Shown: piece by piece, positions 1 through 7,698 of the stretch
Position numbering within the stretch: the first letter of the stretch is position 1
How the letters are laid out: each line of letters begins with the position of its first letter
Source: Mucilaginibacter inviolabilis
Lineage (GTDB): Bacteria; Bacteroidota; Bacteroidia; Sphingobacteriales; Sphingobacteriaceae
Reading direction: 5' to 3'
Length of the DNA stretch: 64,000 nucleotides
Assembly: GCF_011089895.1 (NCBI RefSeq)
Contig: NZ_JAANAT010000004.1
Coordinates: 620,001 to 684,000, forward strand
Program-made: the position numbers and the translations under genes
The notes under the pieces: generated by a model
What the model saw: only the letters and a program-made list of their open reading frames with translations
Database searches by the model: none
Told to the model about the DNA's origin: nothing

Positions 1-300
1 AGGGGATATACCGCCAATCTGAGCCTGGACGGTGATACGATAGATGATAAAGCACAAGATATACATATGAGTGCCGACGACTTTGAAATTGATGAATTTT
101 ATAGGTTTGAGGGAGCCAGTAACCCAGATGATATGTCGATCATTTACGCGGTATCATCGCCTAAATATAGTCTTAAAGGGGTACTCATCAATGCTTATGG
201 AACCTATGCCGATAATAGTAAATCGGCTATTGCTGCGAAATTACATCATCACCAGGTAAGTAATAATTTGCACAGAGAAGACAGGCCAACTTCGGATTAA
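1..300 (+). CDS. Small conserved Bacteroidetes protein, 3' part (database name 'phosphoribosylpyrophosphate synthetase')
   Basis: The frame is open from the first base of the window to the TAA at 298-300, so the gene starts outside; the ATG at 67 is only an internal Met. The visible 99 residues contain DEFYRFEGASNPDD and a later GVLINAYGTYAD stretch. These match my memory of a roughly 100-residue family in Sphingobacteriaceae and Flavobacteria that databases call phosphoribosylpyrophosphate synthetase. The protein is far too short to be the real PRPP synthetase and shows no PRPP-binding loop, so I would not assign that activity. It is soluble, acidic in the middle, and has no membrane segment. 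Function unknown; family recognition fairly confident. Confidence 0.7.
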   Translation, partial: RGYTANLSLDGDTIDDKAQDIHMSADDFEIDEFYRFEGASNPDDMSIIYAVSSPKYSLKGVLINAYGTYADNSKSAIAAKLHHHQVSNNLHREDRPTSD

Positions 301-305
301 GTCAA

Positions 306-379
306 AATTCAAAAGTCAAAACAAAGCGTAGTTGCCCGACGTGTAAGCGTAACTCATTTTGGCTTTTTACTTTTGAATT
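306..379. repeat. Imperfect palindrome with CAAAAGT-type arms between convergent genes
   Basis: The left arm at 306-321 (AATTCAAAAGTCAAAA) pairs with 357-379, where TTTTGGC and ACTTTTGAATT are separated by a few extra bases. The right arm runs over the stop codon of the minus-strand gene. Because it lies between two gene ends facing each other, it may act as a two-way terminator (inference). It is the weakest member of the word-palindrome set in this window. Confidence 0.45.
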
Positions 380-924
380 AATTTCAATGTATTTTTTGCA
401 GCCGATCTCATGCCTGCACTGCGATCGCATAGAAATATTTTGAGCTGACCTTCCAACTCTTCGGCAATCCAGTCATAACGGTCTTTTAAATTAAAGAGCG
501 CTCTACCGGCAAAGCCTTTAACTGCTACCTTAACTTTAGGATCAATCATCCAGTCAAAAAGTTGTTCAACTACCGGTTCCAGATTGATGGTTTGAAGTTT
601 TTGCCTAACGGAAGCTGGCGATAAAGTATCGGTCATGTGCATGATCAGTTTGGTATAATGCCGCATGCAGCTTGGATTTTTTACCTCTTTGAAACGGGAT
701 GCAAAGTATTCCAGATCGTTAAGATAGTGCTCCGGATGTTTCAAAAACATATTTTCTAATATCCATACCGCGCGAAAGCCGATCACCTTATCCTGATGAA
801 AGGTAATGTCGATCAGATCGCGTAAAGCAAAATGTTGTTCCTCCAAAATACGAGTTAACTTTAATACTTTGGTTTTGCCCAGTGTATGTGCTAATTCTTC
901 GGTAAGTTGTTCACGGGTAAGCAT
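367..924 (-). CDS. HEAT-like alpha-helical protein
   Basis: A protein of 185 residues, almost entirely helical, with no signal peptide or membrane segment. Regularly spaced helices such as FRAVWILENMFLKHPEHY and a later VKGFAGRALFNLKDRYDWI look like HEAT or armadillo repeat units. Similar short Bacteroidetes proteins are, as I recall, sometimes named adenylosuccinate lyase in databases, but the fumarase/aspartase signature of that enzyme is absent and the length is less than half of the real enzyme. A scaffold or adaptor role is the only inference that fits. It stands alone and faces the preceding partial gene tail to tail. Confidence 0.75.
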   Translation of the reverse strand: MLTREQLTEELAHTLGKTKVLKLTRILEEQHFALRDLIDITFHQDKVIGFRAVWILENMFLKHPEHYLNDLEYFASRFKEVKNPSCMRHYTKLIMHMTDTLSPASVRQKLQTINLEPVVEQLFDWMIDPKVKVAVKGFAGRALFNLKDRYDWIAEELEGQLKIFLCDRSAGMRSAAKNTLKLIQK

Positions 925-1145
925 ATCATCACAAATTTAAGGTTTTTGTAATGAAGAGAAATGTTTTATCGGTCTGAAAATTGCTTGTTTTTGCAGATCA
1001 TTTAAAACACGCAGGTGTTTTGATAGTGGTTTTTTATAACCGTTTACTAAGCTGTTTTTAAGCTTTTTGTAATTTATACTGGGTAAGTATATACACCCAA
1101 AGCTAAAAATTATACCTTTACCCGTTTTTAAATTAAAATTATTAC

Positions 1146-2402
1146 ATGGTTAAATTCAACCGTTTCACACTGGATAATGGTCTTCGGGTTATTGTTCATG
1201 AAGATAATACTACCCCAATGGCGGTGCTTAACATTCTGTATGATGTAGGCGCCCGTGACGAAAACCCCGAGCAAACCGGTTTTGCACATTTGTTTGAGCA
1301 CCTGATGTTTGGCGGGTCTGTAAATATACCCAGCTACGATGAGCCCCTGCAACGGGTAGGTGGCGAAAACAACGCTTTTACCAGCAATGATATCACCAAC
1401 TATTATATCACGCTTCCTTCGGCTAATATCGAGACGGCCTTTTGGCTGGAAAGCGATAGGATGCTAAGCCTGGCTTTTAGCGAAAAGAGCCTGGAGGTAC
1501 AGCGCAACGTGGTAATAGAGGAGTTTAAGCAGCGTTACCTGAACCAACCTTATGGCGATGTATGGTTAAAACTGCGTCCCCTGGTTTACAAGCAGCACCC
1601 ATATCGTTGGGCTACTATCGGTAAAACCATTAAACATATTGAAGATGCCCGCATTGAAGATGTAAAGGCCTTCTTTAAAAAACATTACAACCCGCAAAAT
1701 GCCATTATGGTAGTTGGTGGTGATGTTACTACAGAGCAGGTAAAACAGCTGGCCGAAAAATGGTTCGCATCTATTCCTGCAGGCGAAAAGTATCACCGTA
1801 ATTTACCGCAGGAAGCCGAGCAGCATGAGGAACGCCGCGAAACGGTTACTGCAAAAGTTCCGCTGAATGATGTGTACATAGCATTTCAAATGGGTGGCAG
1901 ACTGGATGATGATTTTTATGCAACAGAATTATTATCGGATGTGCTTTCACGCGGTAACTCATCACGTTTATACCGCAGTTTGGTGCAGGACAGGCAGATA
2001 TTCAGCGAAGTACATGCTTACATCACCAGCAGTTTGGATAAAGGCATGTTTGTACTGGAAGGTAAACCTCTCGAAAATGTGAGTATTGAACAGGCAGAAG
2101 CTGCTCTGTGGGAAGAATTGGAAAAGGTTAAAAATGAAGAGATTCCGGCAGATGAACTAACCAAGGTGCAGAACAAAACCGAATCGACCATGGTTTTTTC
2201 GGAAATGTCACTGCTGGACAAAGCCATGAATCTGGCTTCATTTGAATTGCTGGGCGATGCCGAAATGCTTAATCAGGAAACACCTAAATATCTGGCTGTA
2301 ACCGCTGCTCAGATAAAGGATACGGCCGTTAGGATATTCAGGAAAGATAACTCATCAACCCTGATTTATTTAGCCGAAAAAACCGAATCGGCCTTAGCTT
2401 AA
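1146..2402 (+). CDS. M16 family zinc peptidase, catalytic subunit
   Basis: A 418-residue M16B-type metallopeptidase, a relative of the mitochondrial processing peptidase beta subunit. The inverted zinc motif HLFEH is at residues 48-52 (two His ligands and the catalytic Glu51), and the third ligand is probably a Glu of the VIEEF segment near residue 126. No signal peptide is visible, so it is probably cytoplasmic, which is usual for the short bacterial M16B pairs. The next gene, 33 bp downstream on the same strand, is a second M16 protein without the zinc motif, so the two probably form the catalytic/non-catalytic heterodimer known for this family. Length and order (active subunit first) fit that model. 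The substrate is unknown; short peptides are the usual ones. Confidence 0.93.
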   Translation: MVKFNRFTLDNGLRVIVHEDNTTPMAVLNILYDVGARDENPEQTGFAHLFEHLMFGGSVNIPSYDEPLQRVGGENNAFTSNDITNYYITLPSANIETAFWLESDRMLSLAFSEKSLEVQRNVVIEEFKQRYLNQPYGDVWLKLRPLVYKQHPYRWATIGKTIKHIEDARIEDVKAFFKKHYNPQNAIMVVGGDVTTEQVKQLAEKWFASIPAGEKYHRNLPQEAEQHEERRETVTAKVPLNDVYIAFQMGGRLDDDFYATELLSDVLSRGNSSRLYRSLVQDRQIFSEVHAYITSSLDKGMFVLEGKPLENVSIEQAEAALWEELEKVKNEEIPADELTKVQNKTESTMVFSEMSLLDKAMNLASFELLGDAEMLNQETPKYLAVTAAQIKDTAVRIFRKDNSSTLIYLAEKTESALA

Positions 2403-2435
2403 ATAAATTCTGATTCTGACAAAAAAATAAGAAAC

Positions 2436-3713
2436 ATGATCGACAGAAAATTAGCCCCGGATTTTAAGGCTATTGAAAATATAAAACTCATAAAACCTGA
2501 ACATAAAAAGCTGGATAATGGCTGCAATGTTTATTGTTTTAACTCCGGCGACCAGGAACTGGTACGCATAGAATGGATATTTAATAACCTGCGTTTTGAC
2601 GAGGCCAAGCCCCTGCTTAACATGGCTGTAAATACCATGCTTACAGAAGGCACAGCTACCTTATCAGCCTCTGAAATTGCTGATAAAATTGACTTTTATG
2701 GCGCCTTTTTGCAGGTTGATTACGGGTATGAGAATTCCTTGGTAACCTTGTATAGCTTAAATAAACATTTACACCATACGCTGCCGGTAATTCTGGATGT
2801 GCTTACAAATTCTGTATTCCCCGAAAAGGAGCTGGAAACTTTTAAGCGTAATCAGCAGCAGAAACTACAGGTGAGTCTTCAAAAAAATGATGTGGTTGCC
2901 CGGCGCGATTTTAATAAAGCTATTTATGGCGAAACCATCTACGGACTGGGAGCAAGCTTTGATAATTACAAAAGTTTACAGCGCGAAGATTTGCTGGCGC
3001 ATTTTAAACAAATGTACCAGCCTTCAAATTGTACCTTGATCATCGCCGGAAAGATTGAATCAGAAACTTTAACGCTCATCAAAGATACTTTTGATAAAAG
3101 CTGGATTAATGGCCCTGTTGCTGCTGATACGTCACAGCCAGAACTAAAGCCAGCAACCGAGCTGTTTTATTTTACCGAAAAGCCAGATGCCCTGCAATCG
3201 GCCATCAGAATAGGTTTACCAACTGTTAATCGTAATCATCCTGATTTTCAACCTTTGCAGGTGTTGAATACCGTATTGGGTGGATATTTCGGCTCAAGAC
3301 TGATGGCGAATATCCGTGAGGATAAAGGATATACTTATGGTATCGGTTCGGGCCTTAGTTCCTTTAAACAGGGCGGCGCTTTCTTTATCGCTACGGAAGT
3401 TGGTGCTGATGTATGCAAAGCGGCTGTGGGCGAAATTGAAAAAGAGCTTGAACTACTTAAAACTGAACTAATACCAGAAGAAGAATTATCGCTGGTGCGC
3501 AACTTTATGCTGGGATCGTTACTGGGCAGCCTGGAGAATGTGTTTTCACATGCCGACAAATTTAAAAGCATCTATTTTGCCGGTTTAGATTATGATTATT
3601 ACGATAGGTACGCCACAACAGTAAAAACAACAACCGCTTTTGAATTACGTAACCTGGCCAATAAATACCTCAACTTCGATCAGTTTTATAAAGTGATCGT
3701 AGGGAAGTATTAG
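2436..3713 (+). CDS. M16 family protein, non-catalytic partner subunit
   Basis: This 425-residue protein has the two-domain M16 fold by homology. Where HxxEH should stand it reads NTMLTEGT, so it cannot bind catalytic zinc. It keeps the C-terminal substrate-binding segment with Arg and Tyr (IREDKGYTYGIGSG, about residues 290-303), which in known M16B heterodimers completes the active site of the partner. It is encoded 33 bp after the active subunit and is almost certainly translated with it. It is unlikely to be a decayed copy, because the rest of the chain is intact and of normal length. The assignment as inactive partner is seen directly; the joint enzyme is inference from family knowledge. 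Confidence 0.92.
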   Translation: MIDRKLAPDFKAIENIKLIKPEHKKLDNGCNVYCFNSGDQELVRIEWIFNNLRFDEAKPLLNMAVNTMLTEGTATLSASEIADKIDFYGAFLQVDYGYENSLVTLYSLNKHLHHTLPVILDVLTNSVFPEKELETFKRNQQQKLQVSLQKNDVVARRDFNKAIYGETIYGLGASFDNYKSLQREDLLAHFKQMYQPSNCTLIIAGKIESETLTLIKDTFDKSWINGPVAADTSQPELKPATELFYFTEKPDALQSAIRIGLPTVNRNHPDFQPLQVLNTVLGGYFGSRLMANIREDKGYTYGIGSGLSSFKQGGAFFIATEVGADVCKAAVGEIEKELELLKTELIPEEELSLVRNFMLGSLLGSLENVFSHADKFKSIYFAGLDYDYYDRYATTVKTTTAFELRNLANKYLNFDQFYKVIVGKY

Positions 3714-3737
3714 GATTTTATCCAGAGATAAAAAATC

Positions 3738-3826
3738 ATGTCATTGCGAGCGAAGCGTGGCAATCGCGAATTATGCAAGTTGACCCTGTATAGTGTGCGA
3801 TTGCCACGCTTCGCTCGCAATGACAT
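3738..3826. repeat. REP-like perfect inverted repeat (GCGAGCGAAGCGTGG family)
   Basis: Two perfect 30-bp arms at 3738-3767 and 3797-3826 flank a 29-bp loop. The arm contains GCGAGCGAAGCGTGGCAATC, a sequence I recognise as a frequent dispersed intergenic repeat in Bacteroidetes and some other phyla. It lies between the M16 operon and guaB, which run in the same direction, so it could end the upstream transcript, although no long T-run follows. Confidence 0.9.
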
Positions 3827-3886
3827 TTTCATTAAAGGCCAAAATTAGATTTATCATACAAAGGCAATTTTCCCCGCACTTTTAAA

Positions 3887-3933
3887 TAAATCCGAAATTG
3901 TACATCCTAAATCCGAAATAATTATTACCTTTG
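3887..3933 (+). promoter_or_regulatory. Candidate guaB promoter with a 12-bp direct repeat
   Basis: TAAATCCGAAAT occurs twice, at 3887-3898 and 3908-3919, exactly 21 bp apart (about two helical turns). TACCTTTG at 3926-3933 matches the Bacteroidetes -7 consensus TAnnTTTG, 35 bp before the guaB start. No convincing TTTG is seen at -33. The direct repeat could be an operator, but AATCCGAAAT words also occur as simple intergenic repeats in this group, so regulation is only a guess. Confidence 0.4.
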
Positions 3934-3968
3934 CCCGGCAAATAATAACTCCAAAATAATTATTTGCT

Positions 3969-5441
3969 ATGCAGTTAGACCCATCAAAATTTGTTGCCGA
4001 AGGATTAACTTACGACGACGTTTTACTACTCCCGGCTTATTCAGAAGTTTTACCGCGCGAAGTTAACACCAGTACTTTTTTAACAAAAAGCATCCGGTTA
4101 AACATTCCAATCATCTCAGCAGCTATGGACACCGTTACCGAATCTGGTTTGGCTATTGCCATAGCCCAGGCAGGTGGTATAGGCATGTTGCACAAAAACA
4201 TGACCATACAGGCTCAGGCTGATGAAGTGCGCAAAGTTAAACGTTCAGAAAGCGGGATGATACAAGATCCTGTAACCCTGTTGGAAGATGCATTGCTTGC
4301 AGATGCTTTCCAGATCATGAAAGAGTTTAGCATCGGCGGTATCCCGGTAATTGATGCGGATCATAAACTAAAAGGAATTATCACCAACCGCGATCTACGT
4401 TTCCAGAAAGATATGTCGGTACCGGTAAGCGAAGTGATGACCAAAGTTGGTTTAATCACTGCTCCGGAAGGTACCACACTAACCGAAGCCGCAGCTATTT
4501 TGCAAGGCAACAAAATTGAAAAATTGCCTGTCGTAAACAAAGATGGTAAACTGGTAGGGCTGATCACCTATAAAGACATACAAAAAGTAAAAAACTTCCC
4601 TAATGCCTGTAAAGACGAATTTGGTCGTTTACGTGTAGGAGCCGCTGTTGGAGTTGCTGCGGATAACATTGACCGTGTAACAGCACTGGTTAACGCCGGT
4701 GTGGATGTGGTTACGGTTGATACCGCTCACGGTCATTCAAAAGGAGTTATTGACATGGTGAAGGCAGTTAAAAAATTATATCCAAACTTACAGGTTATAG
4801 CCGGTAACATAGCAACCGGTGACGCTGCTCTTGCACTAGCCGATGCCGGTGCCGATGCGGTAAAAGTAGGTATTGGTCCAGGTTCTATATGTACCACCCG
4901 TATTATTGCCGGTGTAGGTGTACCACAGTTATATGCGGTTTATGAGTGTGCCAAAGCATTAGAAGGTCGTGGTATCCCGGTAATTGCCGATGGAGGTATC
5001 AAACAAACTGGTGATATTGTTAAGGCTATTGCAGCAGGTGCAAGCTCTATTATGGCAGGATCCTTATTTGCCGGTGTGGAAGAGTCGCCAGGCGAAACCA
5101 TTATCTACGAAGGCCGTAAATTTAAATCATACCGCGGTATGGGTTCAGTTGAGGCTATGGCTAAAGGTTCAAAAGACCGTTATTTCCAGGATGAGACTGA
5201 TGTAGTGACCAAGCTGGTTCCAGAAGGTATCGTAGGTCGTGTACCATTTAAAGGCAACATGGCCGAAGTGATATTCCAATATATTGGAGGTTTGCGTGCC
5301 GGTATGCACTATTGCGGTGCCGCTAATATTGAGGATCTGCAAAGAGCTAAGTTTGTACGCATCACTGCGGCAGGTATGCGCGAAAGCCACCCGCATGATA
5401 TTACCATTACTAAAGAGGCTCCTAACTATACTAGTAGATAA
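3969..5441 (+). CDS. guaB: IMP dehydrogenase
   Basis: A 490-residue enzyme that oxidises IMP to XMP with NAD+, the committed step of guanine nucleotide synthesis, in the cytoplasm. The N-terminal segment EGLTYDDVLLLPAYSEVLP is typical, two CBS domains occupy about residues 95-215, and the catalytic loop GIGPGSICTTRIIAGVG carries the active Cys near residue 306. The Arg/Tyr flap (KSYRGMGSVEAM) and the C-terminal YIGGLRAGMHYCGA are present. Length is normal for bacterial IMPDH. It follows a REP-like hairpin and a recognisable -7 promoter element, so it is probably transcribed alone. No defects seen. Confidence 0.98.
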   Translation: MQLDPSKFVAEGLTYDDVLLLPAYSEVLPREVNTSTFLTKSIRLNIPIISAAMDTVTESGLAIAIAQAGGIGMLHKNMTIQAQADEVRKVKRSESGMIQDPVTLLEDALLADAFQIMKEFSIGGIPVIDADHKLKGIITNRDLRFQKDMSVPVSEVMTKVGLITAPEGTTLTEAAAILQGNKIEKLPVVNKDGKLVGLITYKDIQKVKNFPNACKDEFGRLRVGAAVGVAADNIDRVTALVNAGVDVVTVDTAHGHSKGVIDMVKAVKKLYPNLQVIAGNIATGDAALALADAGADAVKVGIGPGSICTTRIIAGVGVPQLYAVYECAKALEGRGIPVIADGGIKQTGDIVKAIAAGASSIMAGSLFAGVEESPGETIIYEGRKFKSYRGMGSVEAMAKGSKDRYFQDETDVVTKLVPEGIVGRVPFKGNMAEVIFQYIGGLRAGMHYCGAANIEDLQRAKFVRITAAGMRESHPHDITITKEAPNYTSR

Positions 5442-5448
5442 GTTTTTA

Positions 5449-5506
5449 GTTGATTATGTTGAGTGAGTTGATTCAGTTTTTAATTCACTCAACTCAATCA
5501 ACATCA
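5449..5506. repeat. Imperfect palindrome with GTTGAGT/GTTGATT word arms
   Basis: The left arm 5449-5476 contains ATGTTGAGTGAGTTGATTCA. The reverse complement of the right arm 5483-5506 reads ATGTTGATTGAGTTGAGTGAA, so the arms pair over about 20 bp with three or four mismatches. Both arms are themselves made of GTTGAGT/GTTGATT units. It lies eight bases after the guaB stop and may end guaB transcription. Confidence 0.7.
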
Positions 5507-5535
5507 TCTGACCAGATAAATAACCAAACCCAATC

Positions 5536-6120
5536 ATGAAAGCTATCTGCGTATTTTGTGGTGCCAATTTCAATGGCGATCCGGTATTGAAACAAGTGGT
5601 TGAACAACTGGCCGAACTCATGGTAAGCCGCAATATTACCCTGGTATATGGTGGTGGTAAGGTGGGCATAATGGGCCTGCTGGCCGATAATGTTCTGCAA
5701 CGCGGTGGCAAGGCCATTGGAATTATCCCGCAATTTTTGATGGACAAGGAGGTTGGCCATACCGGTTTAACTGAGTTGCATATTGTTGAAAATATGCACC
5801 AACGCAAACAACTGATGAATGACCTTTGCGATGCCATCATCACTTTGCCAGGTGGTATAGGTACACTCGAAGAGTTTTTTGAAGTATTAACCTGGCTGCA
5901 ATTGGGCCTGCACAAACACCCGATAGGTTTACTCAACGTAAACGGTTTTTACGATTTTCTCCTGAAACAATTAGATGTCATGGTTGAACAAAAATTCATG
6001 AAGCCTACCAACCGCGACCTGGTCATCACTTCCGGCGATCCTATCGAACTGATTAATCTCATGGATGGTTTTAACGTTACGCCTGACGAAGTTTGGTTTA
6101 AGGACAGAAACCTTACTTAG
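5536..6120 (+). CDS. LOG-family nucleotide phosphoribohydrolase (TIGR00730)
   Basis: A 194-residue Rossmann-type protein of the 'lonely guy' family, which hydrolyses the N-glycosidic bond of nucleoside monophosphates (cytokinin riboside monophosphate in plants; AMP-like substrates in many bacteria). The nucleotide-binding segment YGGGKVGIMG lies near residue 38, and the family signature PGGIGTLEEFFEV is near residue 100. The conserved VENMHQRKQLM helix, which carries a substrate Arg, is intact. Length is typical for the short type I form. It stands between two word palindromes and probably forms its own unit. The true substrate here cannot be told from sequence. Confidence 0.93.
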   Translation: MKAICVFCGANFNGDPVLKQVVEQLAELMVSRNITLVYGGGKVGIMGLLADNVLQRGGKAIGIIPQFLMDKEVGHTGLTELHIVENMHQRKQLMNDLCDAIITLPGGIGTLEEFFEVLTWLQLGLHKHPIGLLNVNGFYDFLLKQLDVMVEQKFMKPTNRDLVITSGDPIELINLMDGFNVTPDEVWFKDRNLT

Positions 6121-6235
6121 ATGTGCAAATGTGCGGATATGTAGATGTGCAGATGGAAAAATCAAAACATCTGAAACGACGAAGTCCTCAACAAAGTTAA
6201 TCTGCACATCTACATATTTGCACATCTACACATCC
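6121..6235. repeat. Palindrome of ATGTGCAG words, copy 1
   Basis: The block begins on the base after the LOG stop codon. Arms 6131-6154 and 6200-6223 match at 22 of 24 positions; both mismatches would be G-U pairs in a plus-strand transcript. Each arm is built of variants of ATGTGCAG / ATATGTAG, and further units extend outward on both sides. It lies between convergent genes. Related copies are at 20481, 48722 and 63287. Confidence 0.85.
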
Positions 6236-6251
6236 TCCTCACATCCAAGAC

Positions 6252-6569
6252 TTATTCTCCGCCATCCGGGCCGTAAAAAATAACCCAGGTGGCAAAATCG
6301 TCAGTAAAGTTTTCAAAACGGTGCTCAACACCGGCTTTCACAAATAATACATCGCCTTGCTGAAAAGTTGTACGCACGCCATCGTTTAAAAATTCCCCGT
6401 GTCCGCTAATGATCACGTATAGTTCATCCTGTAGATGGGGTGTTTGAGGATCGATATTTACTGGTCTGTATATCTCCACAGACATGCTGCCATGTTCAAT
6501 AACTTTAACAAATAAATTTTCGGGCTTGTTGCTTAAATGCTGCAAGGCTTTAATGACCGATGATTTCAT
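6252..6569 (-). CDS. Single-domain cupin protein
   Basis: A 105-residue small beta-barrel protein. The two cupin motifs are visible: motif 1 around PHLQDELYVIISGHGEF, with no full HxH metal pair but His and Glu present, and motif 2 around GDVLFVKAGVEHRFENF with a conserved His. The closing ATWVIFYGPDG is common in Bacteroidetes cupins of this size. Such proteins may bind a metal and a small molecule or be isomerases or dioxygenases; nothing here decides among them. No signal peptide. The gene is isolated, with a different palindromic repeat on each side. Confidence 0.88.
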   Translation of the reverse strand: MKSSVIKALQHLSNKPENLFVKVIEHGSMSVEIYRPVNIDPQTPHLQDELYVIISGHGEFLNDGVRTTFQQGDVLFVKAGVEHRFENFTDDFATWVIFYGPDGGE

Positions 6570-6591
6570 CTTTAATATGTTGTGCGTTTTA

Positions 6592-6693
6592 CGTGATACG
6601 TATTACGTTATTACTGTTTAAGAATTTTATTATATGACGTGTTGAACCTAATTATGGTATAATTTAGAGACGTATAACGTAATACGTATCACG
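6592..6693. repeat. Palindrome with GATACGTATTACGT word arms
   Basis: Perfect 20-bp arms CGTGATACGTATTACGTTAT at 6592-6611 and its complement at 6674-6693, with a 62-bp AT-rich loop. Within each arm ACGT/TACG units recur. It lies in the 130 bp between the cupin start and the end of the peptidase gene, both on the minus strand, so it could end the peptidase transcript. Confidence 0.85.
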
Positions 6694-6699
6694 CGAAAA

Positions 6700-7470
6700 C
6701 TAAGCTACCTGGCTAATGGTCCAAAAATCGTCGGCCAGGTTGGTGCTGGTAACATAGTCATAAGGCATATAAAAGTAACCCTGAAGACCCCATCCATTAC
6801 CCCAGCTGTTACGAACAATAAATGCGCTCTTTTGGTCGTCATAACCAACGGCCATTACCGCGTGGCCACCAATAACGCTTTCTGATTGGGCGGGCATAGG
6901 TAAAACTCCACTTTTAGCTACAACATCACCTTCAAAACTTTGGTAAGCTGTAAAGCCAAATACAAAAGGATTACCGCCGGCTAGGCACGTTTTTAACTCA
7001 TTAATTGCAGTATTGTTTAAACGGGTATATTGCAAGGCCTTGTTTGATAGCGCACTTGTATAAACCTCAGGTGTTGGCTGCTGTGCAAATTGGCTCACGT
7101 TGTATGGCCATAACGTTTCGTCGCAAACGCCCAGGGTAGCAATTGATTTTACACCATCGCGTAATTGTGAACCACTATCTTCATTCACGTGACCTTCTAA
7201 AACACGTTCATTGTAATAAATAAATAACCTTGATGGATTAAATACGGGTAGTTTTTGTTTCATCAATTCAAACTGAAAAGCGCCTGCTATAGCATTGGCT
7301 GTGCAGGAACCTAGTTCACCCTGGTCATAGACCGGCGGACATTGCGCACGGAGATCGACTAATGGGGGAGTGGGCTGCGCCAGGGCCTCATGGCGTACAA
7401 TTGCATATTGAAAATCGCGGTGATCGGGCAGGTCGGGTAACCAGCCGTAGTGTTTGGTTTTTTGTATCAT
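6700..7470 (-). CDS. C1 family (papain-like) cysteine peptidase without propeptide or signal
   Basis: A 256-residue protein with the papain catalytic set in order: Gln50 of the oxyanion hole and Cys56 in DQGELGSCTANA, His203 in GGHAVMAVGY, and Asn221 in VRNSWGNGWG. The mature domain starts near residue 37 (PLVDLRAQCPPVYDQG). Unlike most papain relatives there is no secretion signal and only a short N-terminal extension (DLPDHRDFQY), a layout shared by bacterial C1 peptidases thought to act in the cytoplasm. It has no functional partner next to it: the cupin lies downstream beyond a palindrome and the carboxyltransferase upstream runs the other way. Substrate unknown. Confidence 0.93.
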   Translation of the reverse strand: MIQKTKHYGWLPDLPDHRDFQYAIVRHEALAQPTPPLVDLRAQCPPVYDQGELGSCTANAIAGAFQFELMKQKLPVFNPSRLFIYYNERVLEGHVNEDSGSQLRDGVKSIATLGVCDETLWPYNVSQFAQQPTPEVYTSALSNKALQYTRLNNTAINELKTCLAGGNPFVFGFTAYQSFEGDVVAKSGVLPMPAQSESVIGGHAVMAVGYDDQKSAFIVRNSWGNGWGLQGYFYMPYDYVTSTNLADDFWTISQVA

Positions 7471-7698
7471 ATAGGGATGAGCATTTATGCGCTAAAGGTA
7501 TAGCGTTTGCCGATAATTCAGATGCGTGTTTTTACGTTATTTGCTGCGTATTGGCACCTAAATGTTTAAACAAGATAAATAGTTGATTAGCAATGTCAAA
7601 AGATTTATTACACTATAATGTGCAAAACAAAACAGCGATTCATTAGCTTTTGATCCTGTAATTTTTCCTAATTTACATTTTCCTATTATAAACCAATT

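Noticed and set aside
5454..5936. 160-codon minus-strand frame over the LOG gene and the GTTGAGT palindrome
   Set aside because: It crosses a repeat and shadows a well-matched gene.
6121..6235. CRISPR array
   Set aside because: The repeated units are 8-11 bp with no constant spacers and are arranged as facing arms; no cas gene is in the window.
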